From Sphingopyxis sp. 113P3 (GTDB taxonomy: Bacteria; Pseudomonadota; Alphaproteobacteria; Sphingomonadales; Sphingomonadaceae): 64,000 bases of DNA. Positions 54,049 through 64,000 of this stretch are shown here, one piece after another (the first letter of the stretch is position 1; each line of letters opens with the position of its first letter). Where the stretch lies: NCBI RefSeq assembly GCF_001278035.1, contig NZ_CP009452.1, forward strand, positions 1,397,501 to 1,461,500, given 5' to 3'. A program made the translations under genes and the position numbers. The notes beneath the pieces are model-generated. The model saw nothing but the letters and a program-made list of their open reading frames with translations, was not told where the DNA came from and did not search any database.

Positions 54049-56112
54049 ATGACTCGTCCGCAATTTTCTTCGCGCTTGCTCGCGACGGCGGCGCTCGGCG
54101 CCCTTTTCCTGGGTGCGCCGGCGGCGCTGCTCGCGGCCAAGGAAAAAACTACCAGCGCCGAGGCCAAAGCGTCCGCCAGGCCCGAAATCGGCACCTACGG
54201 CTTTGACGCCTCGGGCATGGACACGACGGTTCTGCCGGGCGACGATTTTTATGCCTATGCCAACGGCACCTGGGCCAAGAACACCGCAATTCCCGCCGAC
54301 AAGTCGAATTACGGCATGTTCACTGCGCTTGCCGATCTCTCGCAAAAGCGTACGCAGGACATCCTCGAGGCGGCAAAGAGCAATCCGGACAGCATGATCG
54401 GACGTGCCTACGCCTCCTATCTGGACGCCGCGACAGTCGAGGCGAAGGGGCTTGCGCCGATCGAACCGTGGCTTGCCAAGGTGCGCAGCGTCGACAAGGC
54501 AGGGCTCGCAAAGCTGCTCGCCGAGGCTGATCGCAATGGCGTCCAGCACTTTTTCGGCGGCTATGTCGGCCAGGACGACAAGAATCCCGACGTCTATATC
54601 TATTCGCTCTATCAGGGCGGTATCGGCATGCCCGACCGCGATTTTTATCTCAAGGATGGCGAGCGCAACACCAAGCTGCAGGCCGCCTATCTTCAGCATC
54701 TGCAGAATGTTCTGACACTGGCGGGCGAGGCGAATGCCGCCGCACGCGCGCAGGCGATCTACGACTTCGAAAAGCAGATCGCCGCTGTCCACTGGGACAA
54801 GAATGACAGCAGCGATGCGGTCAAAATCTACAACAAGATGACGATCGCCGAACTCGCCAAGGCCGCCCCCGGCTTCGACTGGGCGACCTTCATTCGCGGC
54901 GTAGGGGTCGAAGAGGATTCGCTCCTCATCGCGCAGCCGAGCGCGTTCACGGGCGAGGCGAAGCTGATTGCCGATGCGCCGATCGACGTCATCCGCGACC
55001 TGCTGCTTGTCCGCAGCCTCGACAGCTTCTCGGATGTACTGCCCGACGCCGTCGCGAAGGAGGCCTTCGCTTTTTACGGTACCGCGCTCTCGGGCACGCC
55101 CGAAATGCAGGAGCGCTGGAAGCGCGCGGTCGATTTCACGACGAACAATATGGGCGAGGCGGTCGGACAGGATTATGTCGCGAAATACTTCACGCCCGAA
55201 ACCAAGGCCGAAATGGACAAGCTGGTCAAGAATGTCATCGCAGCGCTCGGCGACCGCATTGACAATCTGACCTGGATGCAGCCCCAAACCAAGGTCCGCG
55301 CCCGCGCGAAGCTTGCGAATTTCACCACCAAGATCGGCTATCCTGACAAGTGGAAGGACTATAGCAAGCTGGAGATCCGGGCCGACGACCTGTTCGGCAA
55401 TGCGCTGCGAGCAAACCAGTTCGCGCACGATGACAATATCAGCCGTCTCGGCGGCCCGATCCGACGCTGGGAATGGGCGATGACCCCGATGACGGTCAAT
55501 GCCTATGCCAATTTCAGCATGAACGAGATCGTTTTCCCGGCCGCGATCCTGCAGCCGCCCTTCTTTGATCCTCATGCCGATCCGGCGATCAATTACGGCG
55601 GCATCGGCGCGGTAATCGGCCACGAGATCAGCCACCATTTTGACGATCAGGGCGCGAAATATGACGAGACCGGCAAGCTCGCCGACTGGTGGACGCCGGA
55701 GGACGTCGCAGCCTTCGAGGCCGCCGGCAAGGCGTTGGTCGCGCAATATGACGCCTATGAGGTTCTGCCTGGCGAGCATCTCGACGGCACCTTCACCCTG
55801 GGCGAAAATATTGGCGATCTTGCGGGACTTACGATTGCCTATGATGCCTACAAGAAATCGCTTGGCGGCAAGGAAGCGCCGGTGATCGACGGGATGACCG
55901 GTGACCAGCGCTTCTTCCTTGGATGGGCGCAGGTATGGCGGCGCAATTATCGCGAACAGAATCTGTCGCAGCGCATCACCACCGATCCGCATTCGCCTTC
56001 GATCCAGCGGACTTGGGTCTCGCGCAACCTTGATCCCTGGTATAAGGCCTATGGCGTCAAGGAGGGCCAGAAGCTTTATCTGGCGCCCGAGGATCGTGTC
56101 CGCATCTGGTAA
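54049..56112 (+). CDS. M13-family (neprilysin/PepO-like) metallopeptidase
   Basis: An exported zinc peptidase of 687 residues from ATG 54049 (MTRPQFSSRLLATAALGALFLG, GGGGAA upstream); ATG 54031 would add six residues. The mature N-domain opens 'GDDFYAYANGTWAKNTAIPADKSNYGMF'. The zinc site is 'IGHEISHHFDDQGAKYDETG' with the third ligand in 'GENIGDLAGLTIAYDAY', and 'NAYANFSMNEIVFPAAILQPPFF' binds substrate. It ends in RVRIW as is typical for M13. It degrades peptides in the periplasm. Confidence 0.95.
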   Translation: MTRPQFSSRLLATAALGALFLGAPAALLAAKEKTTSAEAKASARPEIGTYGFDASGMDTTVLPGDDFYAYANGTWAKNTAIPADKSNYGMFTALADLSQKRTQDILEAAKSNPDSMIGRAYASYLDAATVEAKGLAPIEPWLAKVRSVDKAGLAKLLAEADRNGVQHFFGGYVGQDDKNPDVYIYSLYQGGIGMPDRDFYLKDGERNTKLQAAYLQHLQNVLTLAGEANAAARAQAIYDFEKQIAAVHWDKNDSSDAVKIYNKMTIAELAKAAPGFDWATFIRGVGVEEDSLLIAQPSAFTGEAKLIADAPIDVIRDLLLVRSLDSFSDVLPDAVAKEAFAFYGTALSGTPEMQERWKRAVDFTTNNMGEAVGQDYVAKYFTPETKAEMDKLVKNVIAALGDRIDNLTWMQPQTKVRARAKLANFTTKIGYPDKWKDYSKLEIRADDLFGNALRANQFAHDDNISRLGGPIRRWEWAMTPMTVNAYANFSMNEIVFPAAILQPPFFDPHADPAINYGGIGAVIGHEISHHFDDQGAKYDETGKLADWWTPEDVAAFEAAGKALVAQYDAYEVLPGEHLDGTFTLGENIGDLAGLTIAYDAYKKSLGGKEAPVIDGMTGDQRFFLGWAQVWRRNYREQNLSQRITTDPHSPSIQRTWVSRNLDPWYKAYGVKEGQKLYLAPEDRVRIW

Positions 56113-56136
56113 TGCGCCAATAGGGGAAGCCAAGAA

Positions 56137-58581
56137 TTGACCGCGAAGAGCCTGCCTTCCGCTGATGCCGATATCGGCAGGGGGGCGGCTCTCGCCGCGG
56201 CATCGCCTCGGCGCTTGTCGCGCACCGACGCAGGGTTGCTCGCCGGCCTTGCGCTATTGTCGGTCGCGCTTCTCTTCTGGGCAACGCGCGATACGGTGCT
56301 CGCGGCGGGGTTCGTCGCAGGGATCGCTCTTGCGGGTGGCGGCATGATCCTCGCGCGCCGGCTTTTCCCGGCGGCCGCAGCGGGCGAGGCGCCGCCTCCT
56401 GACTGGACGATGCTGCGCCAGGCGGTCGCGCACGACGATGTCGCGATTGCCGTGACCGATCGCGCGGGCCGGATGGTCTGCGCCAACGACCTGTTCGCCA
56501 CCTGGATGGGTGGCTTTGTCACTCCGCCAGGGCTGCCGCTTGAAGGCCGCGGCGCGGACCTGCTCAAAAATGCAGGGCGCGCGGCCTGGCGCGACGGCGA
56601 GGGCCGCGCCGACGAGATTGCCGTTGGCGGGTTGCAGCTGCGCGCGCAGGTCACGCGGACCGGCCAGGCCGAAGATTACCTGGTCTGGCGCTTTTCGGCG
56701 CACGAGCGGCTCGACCTCGCGTCGGAAATTGCCCGCCATCTCGACGGTCCGGCAGGACGCACGCTCGGCCAGGCGGGCGTGATGGCGGCGCTCGTGAGCG
56801 CCGAGGGGCGGCTGCGCGCGGCAAACGAGGCCTTCTTGCTTCGCGCTCTCGGCGAGGTCGACCGTGCACATTATGCTGGACGCGACGCTGCGGCGATGCT
56901 GCGTCTGGACGACGCCGGCGCGCTCTATTTTGCCCGCGAGGGCGACCGTCCGACGCCGGTGCGGATGATCCAGATTCCGCTGGCGTCCGCCGAGGCGGGC
57001 GGGCCAATGCTGCTCGCGCTTATCGACGAAGAGATCGGTCCCGCCGACCGCGGCACCGCGCAGACCTACGTCGAGACGCTGCTGTCGCTGCTGCCCTTCG
57101 GGCTCGCCATGGTCGATCGCGACGGGCGCTTCTTGTACATGAATCGCGCCTTTGTCCGCGCCGCGGGGATCGGCGATGGCAGGATGCCCCGCTATCCCGG
57201 CGATCTGGTGGTAGCAGAAGACAAGGGGCCGCTTGCCGACATGATCCGCCGGCACAGCAGCGGGCAGCAGGTCGGCGGCGACCTGTCGATCCGGCTTGCA
57301 GGACAGGGCGATGAGCCTGTGTCGATGCGCGTGGTCGGAGTGCGCGGGCTGGGCGAGGCGGCGGTAATGCTGAGCCTGAAGGACTCAAGCGAGGAATCAC
57401 GCCTCAAACGCCAGGTCGCGCAGCAGTCCAAGATGCAGGCGGTGGGTCAACTCGCAGGCGGCGTCGCGCACGACTTCAACAATATCCTTACTGCCGTCCT
57501 TGGTGCCTGCGATCTGATGCTGATGCGGCACACGCCCGGCGACAGCGACTATGACGATATCCAGCAGATCCGCAGCAACGCAAACCGCGCGGCGAGCCTC
57601 ACTCGGCAATTGCTTGCCTTCTCGCGCCAGCAGACGCTTCGCCCCCAGATCTTGCAGCTTCCCGATGTCATCTCGGAAGTCTCGCACCTGCTCAAACGGC
57701 TGATCGGCGAGACGGTGCAGCTGTCGGTTCATCACGGCCGCGGCCTCGGCGCGGTGCGTGCCGATCCTGGCCAGCTTGAGCAGGTGATCATCAACCTCGC
57801 GGTCAATGCGCGCGACGCCATGCCTGGCGGCGGCACGCTGACGATCGAGACCTATCCGGTTGCCGCAGCAGAGGTCCGGCAAATGGGCAGCGAGATCATG
57901 CCGCCCGCCGACTACAGTGCGCTGAAGGTCAGCGATACCGGCACCGGCATTCCGGCCGATGTGCTGCCCAAGATCTTCGAGCCCTTTTTCACCACCAAGG
58001 ATGTGGGGAAGGGCACAGGCCTTGGACTTTCCACTGTCTACGGCATCATCAAGCAATCGGCGGGCTTCATCTTTGCCGACAGCAAGCCGGGGCAGGGGAC
58101 GAGCTTCACCATCTATCTTCCCGTGCATCAAAGCGAAAGCGGCGCTGCCGCCCCGGTGACGCCGGCGGTCAAGCCGCGCAAGAGCCAATGGGGCACCGGG
58201 ACCATCCTGCTTGTCGAAGACGAGGACATGGTGCGCGCGGTCGCGGAACGCGCGCTGGCCCGCGCGGGTTATACCGTCGTCACCGCGGCGCAGGGCGAAG
58301 AGGGACTGGAAAGATTTGCAGCGATGGACAGGATCGACCTCGTGATCAGCGATGTGGTGATGCCGGTAATGGACGGCCCCGCGATGGTGCGCACGATGCG
58401 CGCAAAGCGGCCCGATCTTCCGGTACTCTTCATGTCGGGCTATGCCGAGGAACAGCTGCGCCAGTCGATCGATATCGACCGCGTGAATTTCCTGCCCAAG
58501 CCCTTCTCGGTCGCTCAGCTTGCCGAGGCGACCTCGGCCGCGCTGGACGAGGCCGCGCACCGGGCATCGCATGACGGATAA
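56137..58581 (+). CDS. cckA: Hybrid histidine kinase CckA
   Basis: An 814-residue cell-cycle kinase from TTG 56137, with AGGGGAAG upstream. Two membrane helices (residues 30-72) are followed by two PAS-like domains (about 85-190 and 305-420). The kinase core has His445 in '[28 protein letters not shown]', then '[19 protein letters not shown]' and '[37 protein letters not shown]'. The C-terminal receiver has Asp739 in '[18 protein letters not shown]'. This matches CckA, which phosphorylates or dephosphorylates CtrA through ChpT. It overlaps the downstream response regulator gene by 11 bases. Confidence 0.92.
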   Translation: MTAKSLPSADADIGRGAALAAASPRRLSRTDAGLLAGLALLSVALLFWATRDTVLAAGFVAGIALAGGGMILARRLFPAAAAGEAPPPDWTMLRQAVAHDDVAIAVTDRAGRMVCANDLFATWMGGFVTPPGLPLEGRGADLLKNAGRAAWRDGEGRADEIAVGGLQLRAQVTRTGQAEDYLVWRFSAHERLDLASEIARHLDGPAGRTLGQAGVMAALVSAEGRLRAANEAFLLRALGEVDRAHYAGRDAAAMLRLDDAGALYFAREGDRPTPVRMIQIPLASAEAGGPMLLALIDEEIGPADRGTAQTYVETLLSLLPFGLAMVDRDGRFLYMNRAFVRAAGIGDGRMPRYPGDLVVAEDKGPLADMIRRHSSGQQVGGDLSIRLAGQGDEPVSMRVVGVRGLGEAAVMLSLKDSSEESRLKRQVAQQSKMQAVGQLAGGVAHDFNNILTAVLGACDLMLMRHTPGDSDYDDIQQIRSNANRAASLTRQLLAFSRQQTLRPQILQLPDVISEVSHLLKRLIGETVQLSVHHGRGLGAVRADPGQLEQVIINLAVNARDAMPGGGTLTIETYPVAAAEVRQMGSEIMPPADYSALKVSDTGTGIPADVLPKIFEPFFTTKDVGKGTGLGLSTVYGIIKQSAGFIFADSKPGQGTSFTIYLPVHQSESGAAAPVTPAVKPRKSQWGTGTILLVEDEDMVRAVAERALARAGYTVVTAAQGEEGLERFAAMDRIDLVISDVVMPVMDGPAMVRTMRAKRPDLPVLFMSGYAEEQLRQSIDIDRVNFLPKPFSVAQLAEATSAALDEAAHRASHDG

Positions 58582-58924
58582 CCGCCTCATTCTGCTGGTC
58601 GAGGATGACGTGCTGATCGGCATGATGCTGGTCGACATGTTCGAGGCGCTCGGCTTTCCCGAGCCGGCGCAGGCAGCCGCGGTCCCGGACGCGCTCGACC
58701 TTATCGAGACGCGGCCGGTTGCAGCGGCACTCATCGACATCAACCTGGGCGAGACCAAGGGTTGGCCTGTCGCGGACGCCCTTGCTGAACGCGGCATTCC
58801 CTTTGCCTTCACCTCGGGCGGCGGCGATATCATTCCGCCCGCGCATGCACACCGCAAGCTCGTCTCAAAGCCGTTTCGACTCAGCGAGATCGAGGCGGTG
58901 CTGAACGATTTTTTTGAGGAATAG
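58571..58924 (+). CDS. Single-domain response regulator
   Basis: A 117-residue receiver starting [20 protein letters not shown]. The phospho-acceptor is Asp56 in 'AAALIDINLGETKGWPVADAL', the conserved S is in 'FAFTSGGGDII', and the switch lysine is in 'RKLVSKPFRLSEIEAVL'. There is no output domain. Its start lies inside the end of cckA, so it may be a phosphate sink or a partner of that kinase. Confidence 0.88.
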   Translation: MTDNRLILLVEDDVLIGMMLVDMFEALGFPEPAQAAAVPDALDLIETRPVAAALIDINLGETKGWPVADALAERGIPFAFTSGGGDIIPPAHAHRKLVSKPFRLSEIEAVLNDFFEE

Positions 58925-58938
58925 ACTGCTCCTTGCAT

Positions 58939-58953
58939 GTTCCCGTCTTGTTC
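58939..58953 (+). promoter_or_regulatory. LexA (SOS) box of recA
   Basis: GTTC-CCGTCTT-GTTC matches the alphaproteobacterial LexA box GTTC-N7-GTTC exactly. It lies 77 bases before the recA start. The second GTTC is also part of a perfect inverted repeat TTGTTC-TTTGA-GAACAA (58948-58964). Confidence 0.88.
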
Positions 58954-59029
58954 TTTGAGAACAAATGACGTACATGGGTCAGGCGTTGCGATGCTACTGC
59001 CTTCGCTTTAGAGCAGGAAAGGTGCGGTT

Positions 59030-60106
59030 ATGGCCGGACAATTGTCACTCGTCGAATCGGGGAAATCAGTGAACGGAACGGATAGGCAGAAGGCGCTCGA
59101 CGCCGCATTGGCGCAGATCGACCGCGCTTTCGGCAAAGGCTCGGTGATGAAGCTGGGCTCAAAGGAGGCGATGCAGGTCGAGGCGATCTCCACCGGATCG
59201 CTCGGGCTCGACATCGCGCTGGGGGTCGGCGGCTTGCCGCGCGGCCGGGTCATCGAAATTTACGGTCCCGAAAGCTCGGGCAAGACCACGCTGGCGCTGC
59301 ACTGCATCGCTGAAGCCCAGAAGACGGGCGGCACCGCGGCCTTTGTCGATGCCGAACATGCGCTCGACCCCGTCTATGCGAAGAAGCTGGGCGTCGACAT
59401 CGATGAACTGATCGTCTCGCAGCCCGACACCGGCGAGCAGGCGCTCGAGATCGTCGACACGCTCGTGCGCTCGAACGCGATCGACGTGCTCGTCGTCGAC
59501 TCGGTCGCCGCGCTGGTGCCGCGCGCCGAGATCGAGGGCGAGATGGGCGACAGCCATGTCGGGCTGCAGGCGCGTCTCATGTCGCAGAGTCTGCGCAAGC
59601 TCACCGGTTCGATCAGCCGCTCGCGCTGCATGGTGATTTTCATCAACCAGCTGCGCATGAAGATCGGGGTGATGTATGGCAATCCCGAGACGACGACGGG
59701 CGGCAATGCGCTCAAATTCTATGCCTCGGTTCGCCTCGACATTCGCCGTACCGGCCAGATCAAGGACCGCGACGAGATCGTCGGCAACACGACGCGCGTG
59801 AAGGTGGTCAAGAACAAGGTCGCGCCGCCGTTCAAGCAGGTCGAATTCGATATCATGTACGGGCAGGGCATTTCGAAGATCGGCGAGATCCTCGACCTCG
59901 GCGTCAAGGCCGGGCTGGTCGAGAAATCGGGCGCCTGGTTCAGCTATGATTCGATCCGGATCGGGCAGGGCCGGGAAAATGCGAAGAATTTCCTCACCGA
60001 GAATCCCGAACTGATGGAGCGGCTCGAAACCGCAATCCGCGGCCGTACCGATGCGGTGGCCGAGGAAATGATGGCGGGGCCCGACGACGAGGGCGACGAT
60101 ATCTAA
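59030..60106 (+). CDS. recA: Recombinase RecA
   Basis: A 358-residue protein. '[20 protein letters not shown]' opens the core, Walker A is '[16 protein letters not shown]', then '[18 protein letters not shown]', Walker B '[22 protein letters not shown]', and the strand-exchange loop '[37 protein letters not shown]'. It drives homologous recombination and LexA self-cleavage. AGGAAAGG precedes the ATG at 59030. Confidence 0.98.
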   Translation: MAGQLSLVESGKSVNGTDRQKALDAALAQIDRAFGKGSVMKLGSKEAMQVEAISTGSLGLDIALGVGGLPRGRVIEIYGPESSGKTTLALHCIAEAQKTGGTAAFVDAEHALDPVYAKKLGVDIDELIVSQPDTGEQALEIVDTLVRSNAIDVLVVDSVAALVPRAEIEGEMGDSHVGLQARLMSQSLRKLTGSISRSRCMVIFINQLRMKIGVMYGNPETTTGGNALKFYASVRLDIRRTGQIKDRDEIVGNTTRVKVVKNKVAPPFKQVEFDIMYGQGISKIGEILDLGVKAGLVEKSGAWFSYDSIRIGQGRENAKNFLTENPELMERLETAIRGRTDAVAEEMMAGPDDEGDDI

Positions 60107-60533
60107 GGGCATCGGGGTCGCGCGGCGACCCTGATGCCTTGCCATCCGGCCGGTCGCGCCCCTCTTTGACCGGCCGGCCGACGGCGGCGGGCCATTTCCC
60201 TTGAACCTGCCTCCCCCTCTCGCAGGTCGGCCCGCCCGCCGTTGATCGCTCCAACATCGCTATGTTAACGGCTATGACATCGGTGCGCAGCATGCGCGTT
60301 GCCGGCATCGGCCGATCAGCGCTCATTTTGTGATCTTCCAATAGTCCGCGTACCTGACTGGATCCGGACGCGATGCGCTTTTCTCGCCTGCAAAGCCGAT
60401 GACAAAAGGGCGCGGGCACACCGCTGACGGCGCATGCCGAAAAAAAGCTTGGCTCTCCCTTCCACGAATTATCTTCCCTTTCCTGCGGGGGCACTCCAAT
60501 CTTGGCCAACCTGGCGGCTGGAAGGAAAGCGCG
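60107..60533. other. Intergenic region after recA
   Basis: 427 bases without a supported gene. CCGGCCGGTC (60146-60155) and GACCGGCCGG (60168-60177) form a 10-bp hairpin with a 12-base loop, a possible recA terminator although the T tract is missing. The rest shows short open frames only. Confidence 0.5.
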
Positions 60534-61160
60534 ATGAGCCTGATCGTTCACCATCTCAACAACAGTCGGTCGCAACGCATCTTGTGGCTCCTCGAGGAAA
60601 TCGGCGCGCCTTATGAGATACGCTTCTACGACCGCGATCCTGAAACCAATCTCGCGCCGGCAGAGCTGCTCGCCGTGCATCCGCTTGGCAAGTCACCGGT
60701 GATCGAGGACGACGGGCGGGTGATCATCGAATCGGGGGCGATTGTCGAATATCTTTGCGGGCGCCACGGGGGCGGCGCGCTGGTCCCCGAGCGCGGCACC
60801 GAAGACCATGTTCGTCACCTTGAATGGATGCATTTTGCCGAAGGATCGGCGATGACGCCGATCCTCCTGCGCGTCTACACAGCGCGGCTCGGCGCAGCCG
60901 CAGCGCCGCTCGAGGCCAGGATCACACAGCAGCTCGAATCGCATTTCGAATATATGGAAAGCCGGCTCGGCCCGAGCGGCCATTTCCTCGGCGACGCGCT
61001 GTCGGCAGCGGACATCATGCTGAGCTTTCCCGCCGAGATCGCGGTCATGCAGGGGCTCGCGCCGCGCTATCCGAAGCTCGCCGGGTTCGTGAACATGTGT
61101 CACGACCGCCCCGCCTGGCGGCGCGCGCGCGACAAGGGCGGGGCCTACTATGGCTACTGA
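60534..61160 (+). CDS. Glutathione S-transferase (beta/theta-like)
   Basis: A 208-residue protein from ATG 60534 (MSLIVHHLNNSRSQRILWLLEE). The thioredoxin-like half has 'NPLGKSPVIED'-type sequence ('HPLGKSPVIEDDGRVIIESGAIVEYL', with the ES glutathione contacts) and the C-terminal half has 'FLGDALSAADIMLSFPAE', the N-capping box. The stop region overlaps the next gene by 11 bases. Confidence 0.92.
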   Translation: MSLIVHHLNNSRSQRILWLLEEIGAPYEIRFYDRDPETNLAPAELLAVHPLGKSPVIEDDGRVIIESGAIVEYLCGRHGGGALVPERGTEDHVRHLEWMHFAEGSAMTPILLRVYTARLGAAAAPLEARITQQLESHFEYMESRLGPSGHFLGDALSAADIMLSFPAEIAVMQGLAPRYPKLAGFVNMCHDRPAWRRARDKGGAYYGY

Positions 61161-61749
61161 GCCGCGGCTTTTCGTTCGCAGGCTCGCGATCGCGGCGGGT
61201 CTGCTCGCCCTTGCGGGGTCCGCGCTTGCCGCGCCGCCGGTGGTCGGACCCGAGGTCGAGCGCGAGGTCGTCGCACCAAAAGGCGCAACCTTCCAGCCTT
61301 CCGGCACGGACGAGGAGGGCGCAATCGATCGGTTCGCCGCCTATGTGTTGGCGCTTGCGGGCCGCGATTATGACGCGGCCTACGCCATGCTGCGGCTGTC
61401 GCTGCAGGCCGCGAGCCCCAGGCTGGAATGGGAGATGAACCTGCGCAAGCGCGGCGCGCTTTGGGCAGACGGGACGCTTCGCTTCGTCCGGCTTAGCTGG
61501 TATCTCGACCCCCCGGGCGAGCCGCGCGGCATCTATGCCGCGTTCGATTTCCGCGGCGACCGCGCCGACGGGACGATGGATTGCGGCTATGTCGTTGTAC
61601 ACCGCGCCGAGCCCGCCGCGCCCTTTACCGTCGTGCGCACCGACGTCTCGGAGATACCACCCGACATGATCGAGGACGGCGTGCCCAAGGCGGACATTCT
61701 TCGCCAATTGCCCTGCTATCTGGGCAAGGGGATCGCGACGGCCTTTTAG
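61150..61749 (+). CDS. Exported protein, DUF4019-like
   Basis: A 199-residue protein starting MATEPRLFVRRLAIAAGLLA with a signal peptide ending ALAAPP. The mature part has 'AIDRFAAYVLALAGRDYDAAYAMLRLSLQAASPRLEWEMNLRKRGALWADG' and 'GIYAAFDFRGDRADGTMDCGYVVVHR'. A helix, a beta-sheet and a pair of cysteines recall DUF4019. No function is known. It overlaps the GST gene and precedes a second protein of similar layout. Confidence 0.72.
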   Translation: MATEPRLFVRRLAIAAGLLALAGSALAAPPVVGPEVEREVVAPKGATFQPSGTDEEGAIDRFAAYVLALAGRDYDAAYAMLRLSLQAASPRLEWEMNLRKRGALWADGTLRFVRLSWYLDPPGEPRGIYAAFDFRGDRADGTMDCGYVVVHRAEPAAPFTVVRTDVSEIPPDMIEDGVPKADILRQLPCYLGKGIATAF

Positions 61750-61833
61750 AAGCGCTGCGATAAATCCTGCTTGCGCGGCGCGGTTGACCTTTGCACTATC
61801 GCGGCGAAGCGCGGGCCTGTCATCCGGGGGATT

Positions 61834-62571
61834 ATGGGACTTGTCGCATTGGCATTGCTGTTCGCAGCGGCGGGCGAGCCCGGCATCGCGATCAAGGCCG
61901 TGCCGGAGCAGGGCTATACGGCCGAAATCGGCACTTTCGATTCCGCGAGCATCGGCGGCGTGATGGAGCGGATCAAGGACGTCGCGGCCGAGCGCTGCGG
62001 GGCGCAGGGGGTCCGCTTCGGGCGCCATCAATTCGACACCCGGGTCGACACCGCTCGCAACGTGATTCTGATCGAGAATCTGAAGCAGAATTTCATCTGC
62101 TTCGACCGCTCGACTGATCCCTACAAGCCGGTAGCTGCTGACTGGAAAGCGAGCGACGAGGATACCGCGGGCGCGCGTGCATTTGTCACGCGCTTTCTCG
62201 ATCTGCTTGAGCGGGGAGATGCGGCGGGCATCGCGATGATGGACCCGCTTGTCGAGCTGACGCAGGCGGACTGGGACGGTCTGCGCAGGGCCGCCATGCA
62301 GCATCGCACAGGGAGCGGGGGAGCGCTGAGCCCGCAATTCAGGCTGTGGGTGAACAATCCGCCGGAAACGGCCTATCCGGGAGCTTATGCCTATTTCTCG
62401 GTGATCGATGATCATCCGGGTATCGAGGGAACCTGCGGGGGCATTTTGGTGCACCGCGTGCGCGCCAACGAATATCGGATCTCGCAATATGACGTCCAAT
62501 TTATCTCGAGCGCGCTTGTCGAGCAGCAAGGACTGACGGCGGACGAGCTTGATGGCCTTTGCCAGCGATGA
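61834..62571 (+). CDS. Exported protein with DUF4019-like C-terminal half
   Basis: A 245-residue protein. ATG 61834 (MGLVALALLFAAAGEPG) after GGGGG places a signal peptide at the start; the frame opens 21 codons earlier. Residues 20-95 form a small domain ('GVRFGRHQFDTRVDTARNVILIENLKQNFICFDR'). Residues 110-240 ('ARAFVTRFLDLLERGDAAGIAMMDP', 'YFSVIDDHPGIEGTCGGILVHRV') resemble the preceding protein. Probably a diverged tandem paralogue; function unknown. Confidence 0.7.
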   Translation: MGLVALALLFAAAGEPGIAIKAVPEQGYTAEIGTFDSASIGGVMERIKDVAAERCGAQGVRFGRHQFDTRVDTARNVILIENLKQNFICFDRSTDPYKPVAADWKASDEDTAGARAFVTRFLDLLERGDAAGIAMMDPLVELTQADWDGLRRAAMQHRTGSGGALSPQFRLWVNNPPETAYPGAYAYFSVIDDHPGIEGTCGGILVHRVRANEYRISQYDVQFISSALVEQQGLTADELDGLCQR

Positions 62572-62623
62572 GGGGCTGCGCGTTGTGCTTGAGAAACCCG
62601 CCGTCCCGCACTAGATCGCGCGC

Positions 62624-64000
62624 ATGACATCGACCAACGACATTCGCCGCTCTTTCCTCGACTATTTCGGGGGGGCGGGCCATCATATCGAGCCGTCGGC
62701 ACCGCTGGTGCCGCACAATGATCCGACGTTGATGTTCGTCAACGCGGGCATGGTGCCGTTCAAGAATGTCTTCACGGGACTTGAGAAGCGGCCCTACAGC
62801 ACCGCGACCTCATCGCAGAAATGCGTGCGCGCGGGGGGAAAGCACAATGATCTCGACAATGTGGGATTTACTGCGCGGCATCACACCTTCTTCGAGATGC
62901 TGGGGAATTTCTCCTTCGGCGACTATTTCAAGGAACAGGCGATCCATCATGCCTGGACGCTGATCACCAAGACGTGGGGCCTGCCCGCGGAAAAGCTGAC
63001 GGCGACCGTCTATCACACCGATGACGAGGCGTTCGACCTCTGGCGCAAGATTTCGGGACTGCCTGAAAGCCGGATCATCCGAATCCCGACAAGCGATAAT
63101 TTCTGGTCGATGGGCGACACCGGCCCGTGCGGGCCGTGCAGCGAGATTTTCTACGATCATGGCGACCATATCTGGGGCGGTCCGCCGGGATCGCCCGAAG
63201 AAGATGGTGACCGCTTCGTCGAGATCTGGAACCTCGTGTTCATGCAATATGAGCAGCTGCCCGGGGGCGAGCGCGTCGATCTCCCGCGGCCGAGCATCGA
63301 CACGGGCATGGGGCTCGAACGGATCGCCGCGGTGCTCCAGGGCGTCCACGACAATTATGACACCGATACATTCAAGGCGCTGATCGCGGCCTCGGTCGAG
63401 CTGACCGGCGTCGCCGCCGATGAGGCGCACAAGGCGAGCCACCGTGTCATCGCCGACCATTTGCGGGCGTCGAGTTTCCTCGTCGCCGACGGCGTTCTGC
63501 CCTCGAACGAGGGGCGCGGCTATGTTCTGCGCCGGATCATGCGCCGTGCGATGCGCCACGCACACCTTCTCGGCGCCAAGGACCCGCTGATGTACCGGCT
63601 CTTGCCCGCGCTGACCGCCGAGATGGGCGCCGCCTATCCCGAGCTGATCCGCGCGCAGCCGCTGATCGCCGAGACGCTCGAGCGCGAGGAAACCAAGTTC
63701 CGCCAGACGCTCGACAAGGGGCTGCGCCTGCTTGACGAAGCAACGGTGGGGATGGGCGAGGGCGCGACGCTCCCGGGCGATGTCGCCTTCAAGCTCTATG
63801 ACACCTACGGCTTTCCCTATGATCTTACCGAGGACGCGCTGCGCACGCAGGGGATTGCAGTCGATCGGGAAGGCTTCGACGCGGCAATGGCGCAGCAGAA
63901 GGCCGCGGCACGCGCAGCATGGAAGGGTAGTGGCGAAAAGGCATCGGACGAAATCTGGTTCGATCTTGCCGAAGCGAATGGCAGCACTGAGTTCACGGGC
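62624..64000 (+). CDS. alaS: Alanine-tRNA ligase, N-terminal part (gene cut by window end)
   Basis: 459 codons are visible from ATG 62624 ([20 protein letters not shown]). Class II motifs are clear: '[17 protein letters not shown]', '[41 protein letters not shown]', '[21 protein letters not shown]' and '[15 protein letters not shown]'. '[40 protein letters not shown]' belongs to the tRNA-recognition region. The editing and C-Ala domains are beyond the edge. It attaches alanine to tRNA-Ala. Confidence 0.97.
   Translation, partial: MTSTNDIRRSFLDYFGGAGHHIEPSAPLVPHNDPTLMFVNAGMVPFKNVFTGLEKRPYSTATSSQKCVRAGGKHNDLDNVGFTARHHTFFEMLGNFSFGDYFKEQAIHHAWTLITKTWGLPAEKLTATVYHTDDEAFDLWRKISGLPESRIIRIPTSDNFWSMGDTGPCGPCSEIFYDHGDHIWGGPPGSPEEDGDRFVEIWNLVFMQYEQLPGGERVDLPRPSIDTGMGLERIAAVLQGVHDNYDTDTFKALIAASVELTGVAADEAHKASHRVIADHLRASSFLVADGVLPSNEGRGYVLRRIMRRAMRHAHLLGAKDPLMYRLLPALTAEMGAAYPELIRAQPLIAETLEREETKFRQTLDKGLRLLDEATVGMGEGATLPGDVAFKLYDTYGFPYDLTEDALRTQGIAVDREGFDAAMAQQKAAARAAWKGSGEKASDEIWFDLAEANGSTEFTG

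Noticed and set aside
54028..56133. 701-codon minus-strand frame opposite the M13 peptidase
   Set aside because: It is an antisense shadow of a gene with a complete HEISH zinc site; long antisense frames are expected at this GC content.

Overview
The window looks like chromosomal DNA of a high-GC alphaproteobacterium of the order Sphingomonadales, probably Sphingopyxis-like. The pointers are the cckA/recA/alaS neighbourhood, a ChpT phosphotransferase, a TonB receptor with an N-terminal carboxypeptidase-regulatory-like domain, an alphaproteobacterial SOS box (GTTC-N7-GTTC) before recA, and glycine-zipper and DUF4019-like envelope proteins. The genus is an inference; the coding style is uniform except in a few accessory patches.

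Layout. 1-2450: start of a phospholipase D-like gene, rpoZ with a textbook terminator, a drug/metabolite transporter-GST pair, and tRNA-Trp. 2450-3600: a decayed patch behind the tRNA with an antitoxin and a 27-codon stump of its PIN toxin. 3600-11900: glycine-zipper protein, tetR-MFS, and divergently an RND tripartite efflux operon with a palindromic operator between them. 11900-15370: a diguanylate cyclase and two insertion sequences (IS701-type and IS5-type) sitting end to end at one CTAG site. 15370-32350: a 17-kb glycan-utilisation region. 32680-41020: housekeeping genes (guaB, rsmB-like, mtgA, rpoH, rluD-like), an M23 peptidase and a duplicated 3' scrap of rpoH. 41220-47150: a tightly overlapping chpT-cheA-cheW-cheY-cheB-cheR operon. 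47220-53950: amidase, rnpB, a small membrane protein, greB, slt, dapA, smpB. 54050-64000: M13 peptidase, cckA and a single-domain response regulator, recA, a GST, two exported DUF4019-like proteins and alaS (cut by the window end).

The glycan region is the most interesting part. One arm carries GH3-sulfatase. The divergent arm carries a TonB receptor and a GH144-type (PF10091) lipoprotein, a family whose known members are endo-beta-1,2-glucanases. Facing them is an eight-gene operon: ABC ATPase, LacI regulator, sugar-binding protein, two permeases, an alpha/beta hydrolase, a GH1 beta-glucosidase and an EEP-fold phosphohydrolase. Most of its junctions are ATGA overlaps. A near-identical palindrome with core AACCGGTTACA lies in front of both the operon and the GH3/TonB divergent promoter, so the LacI protein probably controls both arms. 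The likely flow is outer-membrane import or surface cleavage, periplasmic trimming and removal of decorations, ABC uptake, and hydrolysis to glucose. I propose a substituted beta-1,2-glucan (for example cyclic osmoregulated glucan) as substrate; this is inference.

The window also holds two members of the CckA-ChpT-CtrA cell-cycle phosphorelay. chpT is the first gene of the chemotaxis-type operon, which has no receptor gene in view.
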